The notes under the pieces are model-generated. The model was not told where the DNA came from, searched no databases, and saw only the letters and a list, made by a program, of their open reading frames with translations. From JBIKWN01 sp044376365 (lineage in GTDB: Bacteria > Bdellovibrionota_C > UBA2361 > JBIKWN01), in assembly GCA_044376365.1 (NCBI GenBank), contig JBILLA010000118.1, positions 1-7,937 of the forward strand: 7,937 bases of DNA, given 5' to 3'. Each line of letters opens with the position of its first letter. Position 1 is the first letter of the stretch. Both the position numbers and the translations under genes were made by a program. This document shows positions 1 through 5,554 of the stretch, piece after piece.

Positions 1-134
1 AGGCCTCTGGAGGCCAACGTCTAGAATCTGCAGATGAAAAAATTGCTAAAAATTGGATAAACTCTCTTCCTGAAGCGCCACTTTTGATAAAAAGGGATCA
101 GAAAAATTCAGGTAGCTCAAAACAGCCATGGTAG
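1..134 (+). CDS. C-terminal end of a Bat-operon protein (VWA/TPR, BatB/BatC-like), 5' truncated by the window
   Basis: A reading frame is open from the window edge (first whole codon at 3) to the TAG at 132-134. It encodes the last 43 residues of a protein. The tail contains an Ala-Asp-Glu-Lys helix followed by NWINSLPEAPLLIKRD. This resembles the 'WL..(I/L)P..P..LL.R' ending of the VWA-TPR proteins that precede BatD in Bat (Bacteroides aerotolerance) operons. That resemblance is from memory of the family and the fragment is short. The stop overlaps the start of batD by 7 bases (ATGGTAG), which suggests translational coupling and supports a Bat-operon partner. The identity is inferred mostly from position. 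The frame being coding is better supported than the name. Confidence 0.6.
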   Translation, partial: ASGGQRLESADEKIAKNWINSLPEAPLLIKRDQKNSGSSKQPW

Positions 135-1822
135 TACGTATACTCTCTACATTTCTTATACTCTGTAGCACGACATTGTGCTGTCCACTCTCATGCATAG
201 CGCAACAGGGGCTCGACTATACAGTGAATCCTAAGCGAGGCTCCATTCGAACTACTTTTTCACTCGCGATTACGGTCCAGGGAGAAGCATCCACTCCTCA
301 CCTTGAATCAGACAATGACTTTAACGTTCGCTACATAGGCCCCGAACAGCGAGTATCTATTATCAATGGCTCTATCAGCCAACAAAAAACTTTTCGCTAT
401 AAAGCGACTCCAAAAAAAGAAGGTACACTTCGGTTACCCGAGTTCCATGTAATCATTGAAGGATTTCAAGAAGTCACTCCTCCCCTAACCGTCGAAGTCA
501 GTCAGGCAAGCCTCGATACACAACAGGCAGAAGAAGATGATGTGCGTATAGAAGATACGATCAGCAAGTCTACTGTATACGAAGGTGAACAACTCTTGCT
601 GACTACTGAAGTGATGACTGTTAATCCACTTCAAAATATCGAACTCCATAAAGCATCGAGAGCTAATTTCTGGAGCCAAGAAATCAAGCCAGAAGAACGC
701 GATCAAGATTTGCGCCGTGGTGCGACTGTTTCAATCTTGCGATTTAAGCATGCACTCTTTCCCCTTACCTCAGGTGTCCTCTCTATTGAGCCAACGGTGC
801 TCTCAGCTCAGGTATCACGCTCGAAAGTTGGAGATCTGTTCGATTCGATTGATCCCTTCAGTAATAACTTCATGCGCGGCATCTTTGCTCTTGATTTAGA
901 ATCGATCACATTGGCTACCAAGCCAACAAAGCTGACGGTACTACCACTGCCACCAATGAATCCATCACTCTCCACAACGCTCGCTCCTAGGCTTACAGGT
1001 CGCACCGTTGTATCTGCTCAAGTTGATAAGACAAAAACCGATCCAAATGATGAAGCAATCGTCACTATTGCTATCAGCACTGAGGGCAATGGAAATCTCC
1101 TCAATAACTTATCCCTTGGCACGAGCCCCTTTTTTGAAGCAGTGCGCGACAATCAAAAATTAACCTATACCCTCTCAGGAAATACGATTCAGTATCTCTA
1201 TACTGCCCAGTTTCGCATCGTACCAAAAGTAAATGGGTTGTTTACCGTACCCCCGCAAACACTTGCGTTTTATAATACAGATACCCATCAATATGAGCTA
1301 GCAAGCTCTCAAGCCATCACGATGACTGGCATCAATGCTATTGAACAACCTCAAGCAACACCTCAAGAAGAGTCGCTACAACCAAACACTACTCAAGATG
1401 ATGCTGCATTCACTCAAGATACAGAACGCACAGCTACAGGTCGACTCAATGCACATCAGATTATTATCATGATCCTTTGCAGTGCAATTGCACTGCTCTC
1501 ATTTCGACTCTGGAAGCTTCAAAACACTCGAACTATCCCTACACCGAGCTCGTCCCTGCGCTCTCAGCGCACTGGTCAAAACTTTGCTGATGCACGAAGC
1601 TTTCTGACTTACCTTGAACACCTTGCACAGGAATCTTTTGGTGGAACCTGTACTGTTCGCGGATTCTTAGAAAAGTCTCTTGGTCAGCGATCTGAGAAAC
1701 TCACAACCGCCCTCAACGCTCTCTCAGTCATTGAGGAGGCTGTCTATGCCCCAGACCCTGCAGTGACAACCGAGCTTTTTATAGAGTATCGTGATAAGCT
1801 ACTCGAAATCATTGGAACATAA
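128..1822 (+). CDS. batD: BatD family protein (oxygen-tolerance/Bat operon), secreted and membrane-anchored
   Basis: The product is 564 residues, within the usual BatD range. Residues 1-25 form a signal peptide with a hydrophobic core and a likely signal peptidase I site after CIA (A25). The large periplasmic part has the BatD hallmarks: a repeated beta-sandwich pattern, the 'SIINGSISQQKTFRYKATP' block at about residues 77-95 followed by KKEGTLRLPEFHV, and a second 'VYEGEQLLLTTEV' domain at about 150-162. One transmembrane helix lies at about 445-460. A cytoplasmic tail of about 100 residues follows, with the helical SFLTYLEHLAQ...RGFLE pattern seen at BatD C-termini. BatD is thought to work with the VWA proteins BatA/BatB and a MoxR ATPase at the inner membrane; its molecular function is unsettled. 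The ATG at 128 overlaps the preceding stop. There is no good Shine-Dalgarno (only AGGT 14 bases upstream), so translation is probably coupled. nadA follows after 4 bases. Confidence 0.88.
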   Translation: MVVRILSTFLILCSTTLCCPLSCIAQQGLDYTVNPKRGSIRTTFSLAITVQGEASTPHLESDNDFNVRYIGPEQRVSIINGSISQQKTFRYKATPKKEGTLRLPEFHVIIEGFQEVTPPLTVEVSQASLDTQQAEEDDVRIEDTISKSTVYEGEQLLLTTEVMTVNPLQNIELHKASRANFWSQEIKPEERDQDLRRGATVSILRFKHALFPLTSGVLSIEPTVLSAQVSRSKVGDLFDSIDPFSNNFMRGIFALDLESITLATKPTKLTVLPLPPMNPSLSTTLAPRLTGRTVVSAQVDKTKTDPNDEAIVTIAISTEGNGNLLNNLSLGTSPFFEAVRDNQKLTYTLSGNTIQYLYTAQFRIVPKVNGLFTVPPQTLAFYNTDTHQYELASSQAITMTGINAIEQPQATPQEESLQPNTTQDDAAFTQDTERTATGRLNAHQIIIMILCSAIALLSFRLWKLQNTRTIPTPSSSLRSQRTGQNFADARSFLTYLEHLAQESFGGTCTVRGFLEKSLGQRSEKLTTALNALSVIEEAVYAPDPAVTTELFIEYRDKLLEIIGT

Positions 1823-1826
1823 CCTC

Positions 1827-2864
1827 ATGACAATTGATGCAAAAACAGAAAAAGAAACGCTCGAACTCCTCAGAAAAAAAATCGGAGCTGTCGTCCCCGA
1901 AATTGAGCTTCCTTATAAAGCGAAACTTGTCTTTGAAATTAACCAACTCAAGAAAGAGCGCGGTGCCGTGATTCTTGGACATAACTACATGGAGCCCGCA
2001 CTCTATCATGGCGTAAGCGACATCGTCGGGGATTCCCTTGAGCTCTCTCGAAAAGCTGCTGAAACAACCTGCGACCCCATTGTATTTTGTGGGGTCAGAT
2101 TTATGGCAGAGACTGCTAAGATTTTAAATCCGAACCGAACCGTATTGCTCCCAGCCCAAGTAGCAGGCTGTTCTTTGGCCTCTAGTATAACCGCAGAAGA
2201 TGTTCGCGCCTTACGCAGACAGTACCCAGGCGTTCCCGTGCTTACCTACATTAATACCTATGCTGACGTAAAAGCTGAGACTGACATCTGTGTCACTTCA
2301 GGCAATGCCGCAAAGATTGTTGCAAGCCTTGATAGTGATGAAGTGATCTTTATACCGGATGAATATCTTGCAAAAAATGTGGCTCGTGAAACTGGCAAAA
2401 AAATCATCTTCCCTGAGCATTTGCAGCAGAAACATGAATCAAACGTCATGGTGGGATGGCATGGAAAATGCGAAGTGCACGACCAGTTTACCGTACAAGA
2501 TGTTATCAATGCTCGAAACTCGTTCCCGAATCTGGTCGTTCTTGCTCATCCTGAATGCCCTCCCGAAGTAGTTGAAGCATCTGATTTTTCAGGTAGCACC
2601 TCAAAGATGATTCAGTACGTACAAAAACATGATGCGCCACAGTACCTACTGCTTACTGAGTGCAGTATGGGCGATAATATCGCTGCTGAAAATCCAGGCA
2701 AAGAGATGGTTAAGATGTGTAGTGTACGATGTCCACACATGAATGAAATCACCCTTGAGGATACACTCCGCGCACTCAAAGAAAATGTGCAAGAGATTCA
2801 TGTACCCGAAGATATTCGTATCCGAGCAAAACGTTCGCTCGACCGTATGCTTGAACTTTCGTGA
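1827..2864 (+). CDS. nadA: Quinolinate synthase A (NadA)
   Basis: This cytoplasmic [4Fe-4S] enzyme condenses iminoaspartate (from NadB or aspartate dehydrogenase) with dihydroxyacetone phosphate to quinolinate, the first dedicated stage of de novo NAD synthesis. From ATG 1827 it has 345 residues, a normal length. Visible family motifs are GHNYM (51-55), VGDSLELSRKA (67-77), FCGVRFMAETAKIL (87-100), the YINTYADVKA block (141-150), SGNA (158-161), GSTS (256-259) and TECSMGDN (278-285). The three cluster ligands should be C114 (AGCSLA), C215 (GKCEVH) and C302 (CPHM), matching E. coli C113/C200/C297. A GTG at 1791 would add 12 residues and overlap batD. I prefer ATG 1827 because it lies just after the batD stop, with a weak GGA 10 bases upstream. 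No nadB or nadC is in the window, so the NAD genes are scattered or lie outside. It is probably co-transcribed with batD. Confidence 0.97.
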   Translation: MTIDAKTEKETLELLRKKIGAVVPEIELPYKAKLVFEINQLKKERGAVILGHNYMEPALYHGVSDIVGDSLELSRKAAETTCDPIVFCGVRFMAETAKILNPNRTVLLPAQVAGCSLASSITAEDVRALRRQYPGVPVLTYINTYADVKAETDICVTSGNAAKIVASLDSDEVIFIPDEYLAKNVARETGKKIIFPEHLQQKHESNVMVGWHGKCEVHDQFTVQDVINARNSFPNLVVLAHPECPPEVVEASDFSGSTSKMIQYVQKHDAPQYLLLTECSMGDNIAAENPGKEMVKMCSVRCPHMNEITLEDTLRALKENVQEIHVPEDIRIRAKRSLDRMLELS

Positions 2865-2885
2865 CGCCGTTTCAAAAGTAGTCAC

Positions 2886-2914
2886 TCGGCAATCAGCAGC
2901 TGATACGCTACAAT
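2886..2914 (+). promoter_or_regulatory. Candidate sigma70-like promoter for the helicase gene
   Basis: In the nadA-helicase spacer, TCGGCA (2886-2891, 4/6 match to TTGACA) is followed after exactly 17 bases by TACAAT (2909-2914, 5/6 match to TATAAT). A transcript would start near 2921 and leave a leader of about 60 bases before ATG 2981. Read-through from batD-nadA is also possible because no clear terminator is seen. This is a consensus match by eye only. Confidence 0.35.
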
Positions 2915-2953
2915 CTATTGATGAGTCGACTGCTAAAGTCTGCTCACTGATTG
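2890..2953 (+). repeat. Interrupted inverted repeat in the nadA-helicase spacer
   Basis: CAATCA-GCAG (2890-2899) can pair with CTGC (2940-2943) and TGATTG (2948-2953), giving 6 plus 4 base pairs separated by a 4-base bulge. The loop of about 40 bases also contains GACT/AGTC. There is no run of T after it, so it is not a convincing intrinsic terminator. It overlaps the candidate promoter and could be a leader structure or chance. Confidence 0.25.
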
Positions 2954-2960
2954 TTTGTGT

Positions 2961-2974
2961 TGTAAGTTGTAAGT
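2961..2974 (+). repeat. Tandem TGTAAGT duplication just before the helicase start
   Basis: TGTAAGT occurs twice in immediate succession, at 2961-2967 and 2968-2974. It ends 6 bases before ATG 2981 and occupies the place where a ribosome-binding site would be expected. The first copy contains an in-frame TAA (2963-2965), which limits the helicase start to 2981 or the next codon, GTG 2984. Confidence 0.6.
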
Positions 2975-2980
2975 AGTACC

Positions 2981-4603
2981 ATGGTGTCTCTGAGAGGTTG
3001 GCAAAAGGAAGCATTCTCACTCTACCTCACAAGCCTTGCATCTAAACAAAAGAGCATGCTCTGGGAAGCAACTCCTGGTGCAGGAAAAACAACTGCAGCG
3101 CTTGAAGTAGTTGGTCACCAGCTACGTACGAAACGTGCTGCTTTCGCTCTCATCATCGTTCCAACCATACACTTACGCACACAATGGGCCTATGCAGCAG
3201 CGCGCGTCGGCATACAGCTCGATAGTAGCTTTGGTGGGAACCGTCGACTCTCACCTGAATTCAATGGAATTGTGGTCACCTATCAACAACTGTCACGACG
3301 TGAGCGATGGTTCAAAGAGTTTGCAGCACGATCAATTGTTGTACTAGACGAAGTACATCATGCAGGCGATGGACTTTCATGGGGTAATATCCTACGCACC
3401 GTACTTGAAAATACGCCTTATATTCTTACCCTCTCAGGAACTGCCTTTCGAAGCGATAGTAATCCGATACCCTTTGTTGCCTACGACAAAGACGGCGTGA
3501 GTGCTCCAGACTACTGCTATACCTATGCGCAAGCTGTTTCAGAGGGGGTCTGCCGACCTACTGCATTCTTTACGTATGGAGGTGCTGTCTCATGGACTGA
3601 ACATAACCAAGTGTATGCAGCAAGCTTTTCTGATGCACTTGATAGAGTCGCCGCAGCTCGACGCCTGCGCTCGTGTCTGGATCCTGATTCAGGATGGATT
3701 CAACCGATGCTTCAAGATGCTCATGACATGCTGCTCGCAACCAGAAAAACGCACCACCAGGCAGGCGGCCTCATTGTCTGTGCAGATCAAACTCATGCAC
3801 GTCAGATAGCGCGACTCATCGCTACCATCAGTCGGGAAAAACCCACAATCGTACTCTCTGATGACAGTGGCGCATCGCTTAAAATTAAACAGTTTTCAGA
3901 GAACACAAGCATGTGGCTGGTTGCATGCAATATGGTCAGTGAAGGTGTTGATATTCCTCGTCTTCGCGTCGGTGTCTATGCAACGACAGTCAAAACTAAG
4001 ATGTACTTTCGTCAGTTCCTTGGTCGCATTGTTCGACGACAAAAAACGCCAGCTGGATCTCAGGTTGCTTACTTCTACTTACCTGCAGATCCAACGCTGC
4101 ATCAACTTGCTGAAGAAGTTGAGGTAGAAACGAAGCATGCACTCCGACAAGAAAAAGACACCTTCTTTGATGAAGAACGTTCGCGCACAAAAAAGGATTC
4201 GGATACATCATCAAGCTGGTCGACTCTGCAAGGCACAAACAGTGGCCTTGACACTGTCATCTTACAGGGTAATCAGCTCTCACTCTTTGGTGACACACTG
4301 CCCCCTGAACGAGTGCAAGAAGTCATTGAACGAGAAGTTGAAAACTTACTCATAGACGGCATGACCAAAAGTGACGTTAAACTGCAGCTTGCAACAGAGA
4401 TCAAAAAACTCGTTGGCACAGTACACCGAAAAACAGGGCGTTCGCATGCACAGATTCACGTCATGCTGAATGCAGCTCAACATGTGAAAAGCCAAACCTA
4501 CTGCAGTGAAGCACAGTTACGACAGCGTATATTGCTGCTCGATGAAATGCTCTATGGAACACCTCGTCAAACAGAGCACCGCCATGGCGTCTCATCAGGA
4601 TGA
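2981..4603 (+). CDS. Superfamily II DEAD/DEAH-box DNA helicase with a C-terminal sliding-clamp-type motif
   Basis: The product is 540 residues and cytoplasmic. Helicase motifs occur in order: Q8 in LRGWQ (Q motif), T31-T38 TPGAGKTT (Walker A, K36), IIVPTIHLRTQW (58-69, Ia), D123-H127 DEVHH (Walker B), LSGTA (151-155, III), GGLIVCADQTHARQIA (262-277, IV), NMVSEGVDIP (317-326, V) and QFLGRIVRR (345-353, VI). All key ATPase residues are present, so it should be an active ATP-dependent translocase or helicase of the XPB/UvsW/restriction-helicase-like class. Its exact substrate is unknown. Residues 397-425 are a polar, Ser-rich, probably flexible linker, followed by QLSLF (432-436), a perfect match to the bacterial beta-clamp peptide. 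A helical tail (about 443-525) ends with an H-x-x-I-x-x-x-LN ... EAQLRQRI pattern seen in other helicases of this kind. The start at 2981 is fixed by a TAA just upstream, and there is no visible Shine-Dalgarno. The 3' end overlaps the opposing lipoprotein gene by 9 bases. It has no restriction or methylase partner nearby, so a repair or replication role is more likely than restriction. Confidence 0.9.
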   Translation: MVSLRGWQKEAFSLYLTSLASKQKSMLWEATPGAGKTTAALEVVGHQLRTKRAAFALIIVPTIHLRTQWAYAAARVGIQLDSSFGGNRRLSPEFNGIVVTYQQLSRRERWFKEFAARSIVVLDEVHHAGDGLSWGNILRTVLENTPYILTLSGTAFRSDSNPIPFVAYDKDGVSAPDYCYTYAQAVSEGVCRPTAFFTYGGAVSWTEHNQVYAASFSDALDRVAAARRLRSCLDPDSGWIQPMLQDAHDMLLATRKTHHQAGGLIVCADQTHARQIARLIATISREKPTIVLSDDSGASLKIKQFSENTSMWLVACNMVSEGVDIPRLRVGVYATTVKTKMYFRQFLGRIVRRQKTPAGSQVAYFYLPADPTLHQLAEEVEVETKHALRQEKDTFFDEERSRTKKDSDTSSSWSTLQGTNSGLDTVILQGNQLSLFGDTLPPERVQEVIEREVENLLIDGMTKSDVKLQLATEIKKLVGTVHRKTGRSHAQIHVMLNAAQHVKSQTYCSEAQLRQRILLLDEMLYGTPRQTEHRHGVSSG

Positions 4604-5218
4604 TTTGAATTTTTCAGCAAGTTGCTCAATGGCACCAAGCGCAGCTTCGTTCATGGCTTCGCCATACACATCAGACATCACTTGTTCATCCAAAAAGGGA
4701 TGCTCTCGTTGACTAGAACCAGAAGCCTTAATGATTAACTCCTGAGGCATCGCAGCGACCTGATATCCTGGTGAAGAAGTTACAGTCAACTCAAGATGTA
4801 CATGTGCTTTTGCAATCGACAATGGCAGATCACTTTTGACAGTCATCGACCAATCTTTCAAAACTCCTGAAATGTAGAAACATCGATCAGAACAACGTGA
4901 CGTCTGAGCAGCTTTAAGAGCATCGCGCAGCGAATCCTGTGCAAGGATTGTCAGTGCCCCCTCAACACGCAAAGGATTCGTATCGACGAAAATTATTGAA
5001 TCATTACCACGACCATCGGTTATTGCAGTTATCTCTACAGGAATACCTTCAAGAGGTAGCAGATCGTCTTTATCAACGTGCTCAAGGTCCATAGGTGGCA
5101 GATAGCTCACCTGAAAGATAGATCCAGCTTTTGGGACACAGCCAGCGATACTCATCATGAGGAATAAACAGAGCACAGCATATAGATTTTTCGAAATAAG
5201 GAGCCAGGCATTTTTCAT
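4595..5218 (-). CDS. Putative outer-membrane lipoprotein of unknown function (YajG-like layout)
   Basis: The product is 207 residues. The N-terminus is a lipoprotein signal peptide: Lys2 and Lys10, a hydrophobic core ending LMM, then the lipobox SIAGC with the lipidated cysteine at C27. Residue 28 is Val rather than Asp, so by the E. coli +2 rule it would be sorted to the outer membrane by Lol. The mature part has an 'IPVEITAITDGRG' strand (59-71), a helix at about 92-104 (AQDSLRDALKAAQ), strands around 114-147 (ISGVLKDWSM, AHVHLELTV) and a C-terminal helix at about 182-203 (SDVYGEAMNEAALGAIEQLAEKF). That order resembles the YajG/Lipoprotein_16-type fold, but I do not recognise a definite family. 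C109 and C113 (RCSDRC) could form a periplasmic disulfide. The gene runs divergently from the methyltransferase and its last 9 bases overlap the helicase end. No Shine-Dalgarno is visible before ATG 5218. Confidence 0.82.
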   Translation of the reverse strand: MKNAWLLISKNLYAVLCLFLMMSIAGCVPKAGSIFQVSYLPPMDLEHVDKDDLLPLEGIPVEITAITDGRGNDSIIFVDTNPLRVEGALTILAQDSLRDALKAAQTSRCSDRCFYISGVLKDWSMTVKSDLPLSIAKAHVHLELTVTSSPGYQVAAMPQELIIKASGSSQREHPFLDEQVMSDVYGEAMNEAALGAIEQLAEKFKSS

Positions 5219-5225
5219 AGCGGTA

Positions 5226-5231
5226 AGTATA
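5226..5231 (-). promoter_or_regulatory. TATACT -10-like element just upstream of the lipoprotein ATG
   Basis: On the minus strand TATACT (5/6 match to TATAAT) ends 7 bases before ATG 5218. If it is used, transcription would begin at or within a base or two of the start codon and give a leaderless mRNA, which fits the missing Shine-Dalgarno. No good -35 is seen 16-18 bases upstream, so this is an alternative to the upstream TATAAT at 5281-5286. Confidence 0.25.
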
Positions 5232-5280
5232 CGATATCAACCTCATAAAGCAGAAGAGCGGCTGGGCTTTTAGATTTTTT

Positions 5281-5286
5281 ATTATA
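5281..5286 (-). promoter_or_regulatory. Perfect TATAAT -10 element for the lipoprotein gene
   Basis: The minus strand reads TATAAT exactly at 5286-5281, followed by an A-rich tract. This would place a transcript start near 5274 and a leader of about 55 bases. No clear TTGACA-like hexamer is found at the usual spacing, so an activator or an atypical -35 would be needed. The same bases shifted by one (5280-5285) read TATTAT on the plus strand, so the element is nearly symmetric and could serve either direction. Confidence 0.35.
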
Positions 5287-5353
5287 GGCGAGAGCGGATA
5301 GCGAATTATCTGAATTTGAAATTTGCAGACAAGTACAAAAGCTAGATTATCGA

Positions 5354-5369
5354 GTCATTACTGTCATTA
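5354..5369 (+). repeat. Direct repeat GTCATTA with 9-base period
   Basis: GTCATTA occurs at 5354-5360 and again at 5363-5369, separated by CT. It lies immediately before the AGTAAA/TTTACT cluster in the divergent promoter region, so it may be part of a protein-binding site. A 7-base duplication in AT-rich DNA may also be chance. Confidence 0.4.
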
Positions 5370-5377
5370 GCCATCAG

Positions 5378-5407
5378 TTTACTCCATCTCAGTAAATTTT
5401 TTTACTC
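5378..5407. repeat. Triple TTTACT/AGTAAA cluster, possible operator
   Basis: TTTACTC occurs at 5378-5384 and 5401-5407, 23 bases apart, which is about two helical turns. Between them, at 5391-5396, is the inverse complement AGTAAA. The second pair forms a 6-base-pair hairpin around a TTTT loop (5391-5406). The cluster lies between the candidate minus-strand promoter (5281-5286) and the candidate plus-strand promoter (5431-5459), where a regulator could control both. No regulator gene is adjacent. Confidence 0.4.
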
Positions 5408-5430
5408 AAAAGAGCAAAGAGCCTCAACGA

Positions 5431-5459
5431 TTAAAGCGACGCCATACCCCCAATATATT
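5431..5459 (+). promoter_or_regulatory. Candidate sigma70-like promoter for the methyltransferase gene
   Basis: TTAAAG (5431-5436, 3/6 match to TTGACA) and TATATT (5454-5459, 5/6 match to TATAAT) are separated by 17 bases. The start point would be near 5466, about 90 bases before GTG 5555. A second, weaker pair is ATGACA (5494-5499) with CATAAC (5518-5523) at 18-base spacing. Both are matches by eye in AT-rich DNA. Confidence 0.28.
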
Positions 5460-5554
5460 CAATAGGTTAGCTCACTTTCCGCCGCTCGAATTTATGACAC
5501 TTCCGAAGCAGATACGTCATAACTAATCTCAAGTAATTTTAAACTGCGCAAACA

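Larger units (their letters stand above)
5219..5554. other. Divergent intergenic region between the lipoprotein and methyltransferase genes
   Basis: These 336 bases are AT-rich and have no supportable open reading frame; the longest plus-strand ATG frame seen starts at 5494 and stops after 10 codons. No tRNA-like or convincing intrinsic terminator structure is seen. The region holds candidate promoter elements for both flanking genes and a cluster of short direct and inverted repeats at 5354-5407, so it is most simply a two-way regulatory region. Confidence 0.6.

Noticed and set aside
1791..1826. GTG start that would extend nadA by 12 residues into batD
   Set aside because: It overlaps batD by 32 bases, the added residues do not look like a NadA N-terminus, and ATG 1827 sits directly after the batD stop.
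2743..2976. 77-codon plus-strand frame filling the nadA-helicase spacer
   Set aside because: More than half lies inside nadA in another frame. The unique part is not protein-like, and no promoter or ribosome site supports it.
2646..3020. 124-codon open frame on the minus strand
   Set aside because: It is antisense to the end of nadA and the start of the helicase, has no recognisable domain, and its composition looks like a shadow of those genes.
3996..4238. 80-codon minus-strand frame inside the helicase
   Set aside because: It is antisense to conserved helicase motif VI and the linker, and has no independent coding evidence.
2981..4603. Helicase as part of a restriction or anti-phage defence system
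   Set aside because: The motor resembles restriction-type helicases, but no nuclease domain, methylase, specificity subunit or other defence gene is adjacent. The nearby methyltransferase is separated by a lipoprotein gene on the other strand and lacks DNA-methylase motifs such as (D/N)PP(Y/F).
5245..5286. Possible plus-strand terminator (AAAGC...GCTTTT followed by a T-rich run)
   Set aside because: The stem is only about 5 base pairs around a long loop, and no plus-strand gene ends nearby; the helicase stops over 600 bases upstream.
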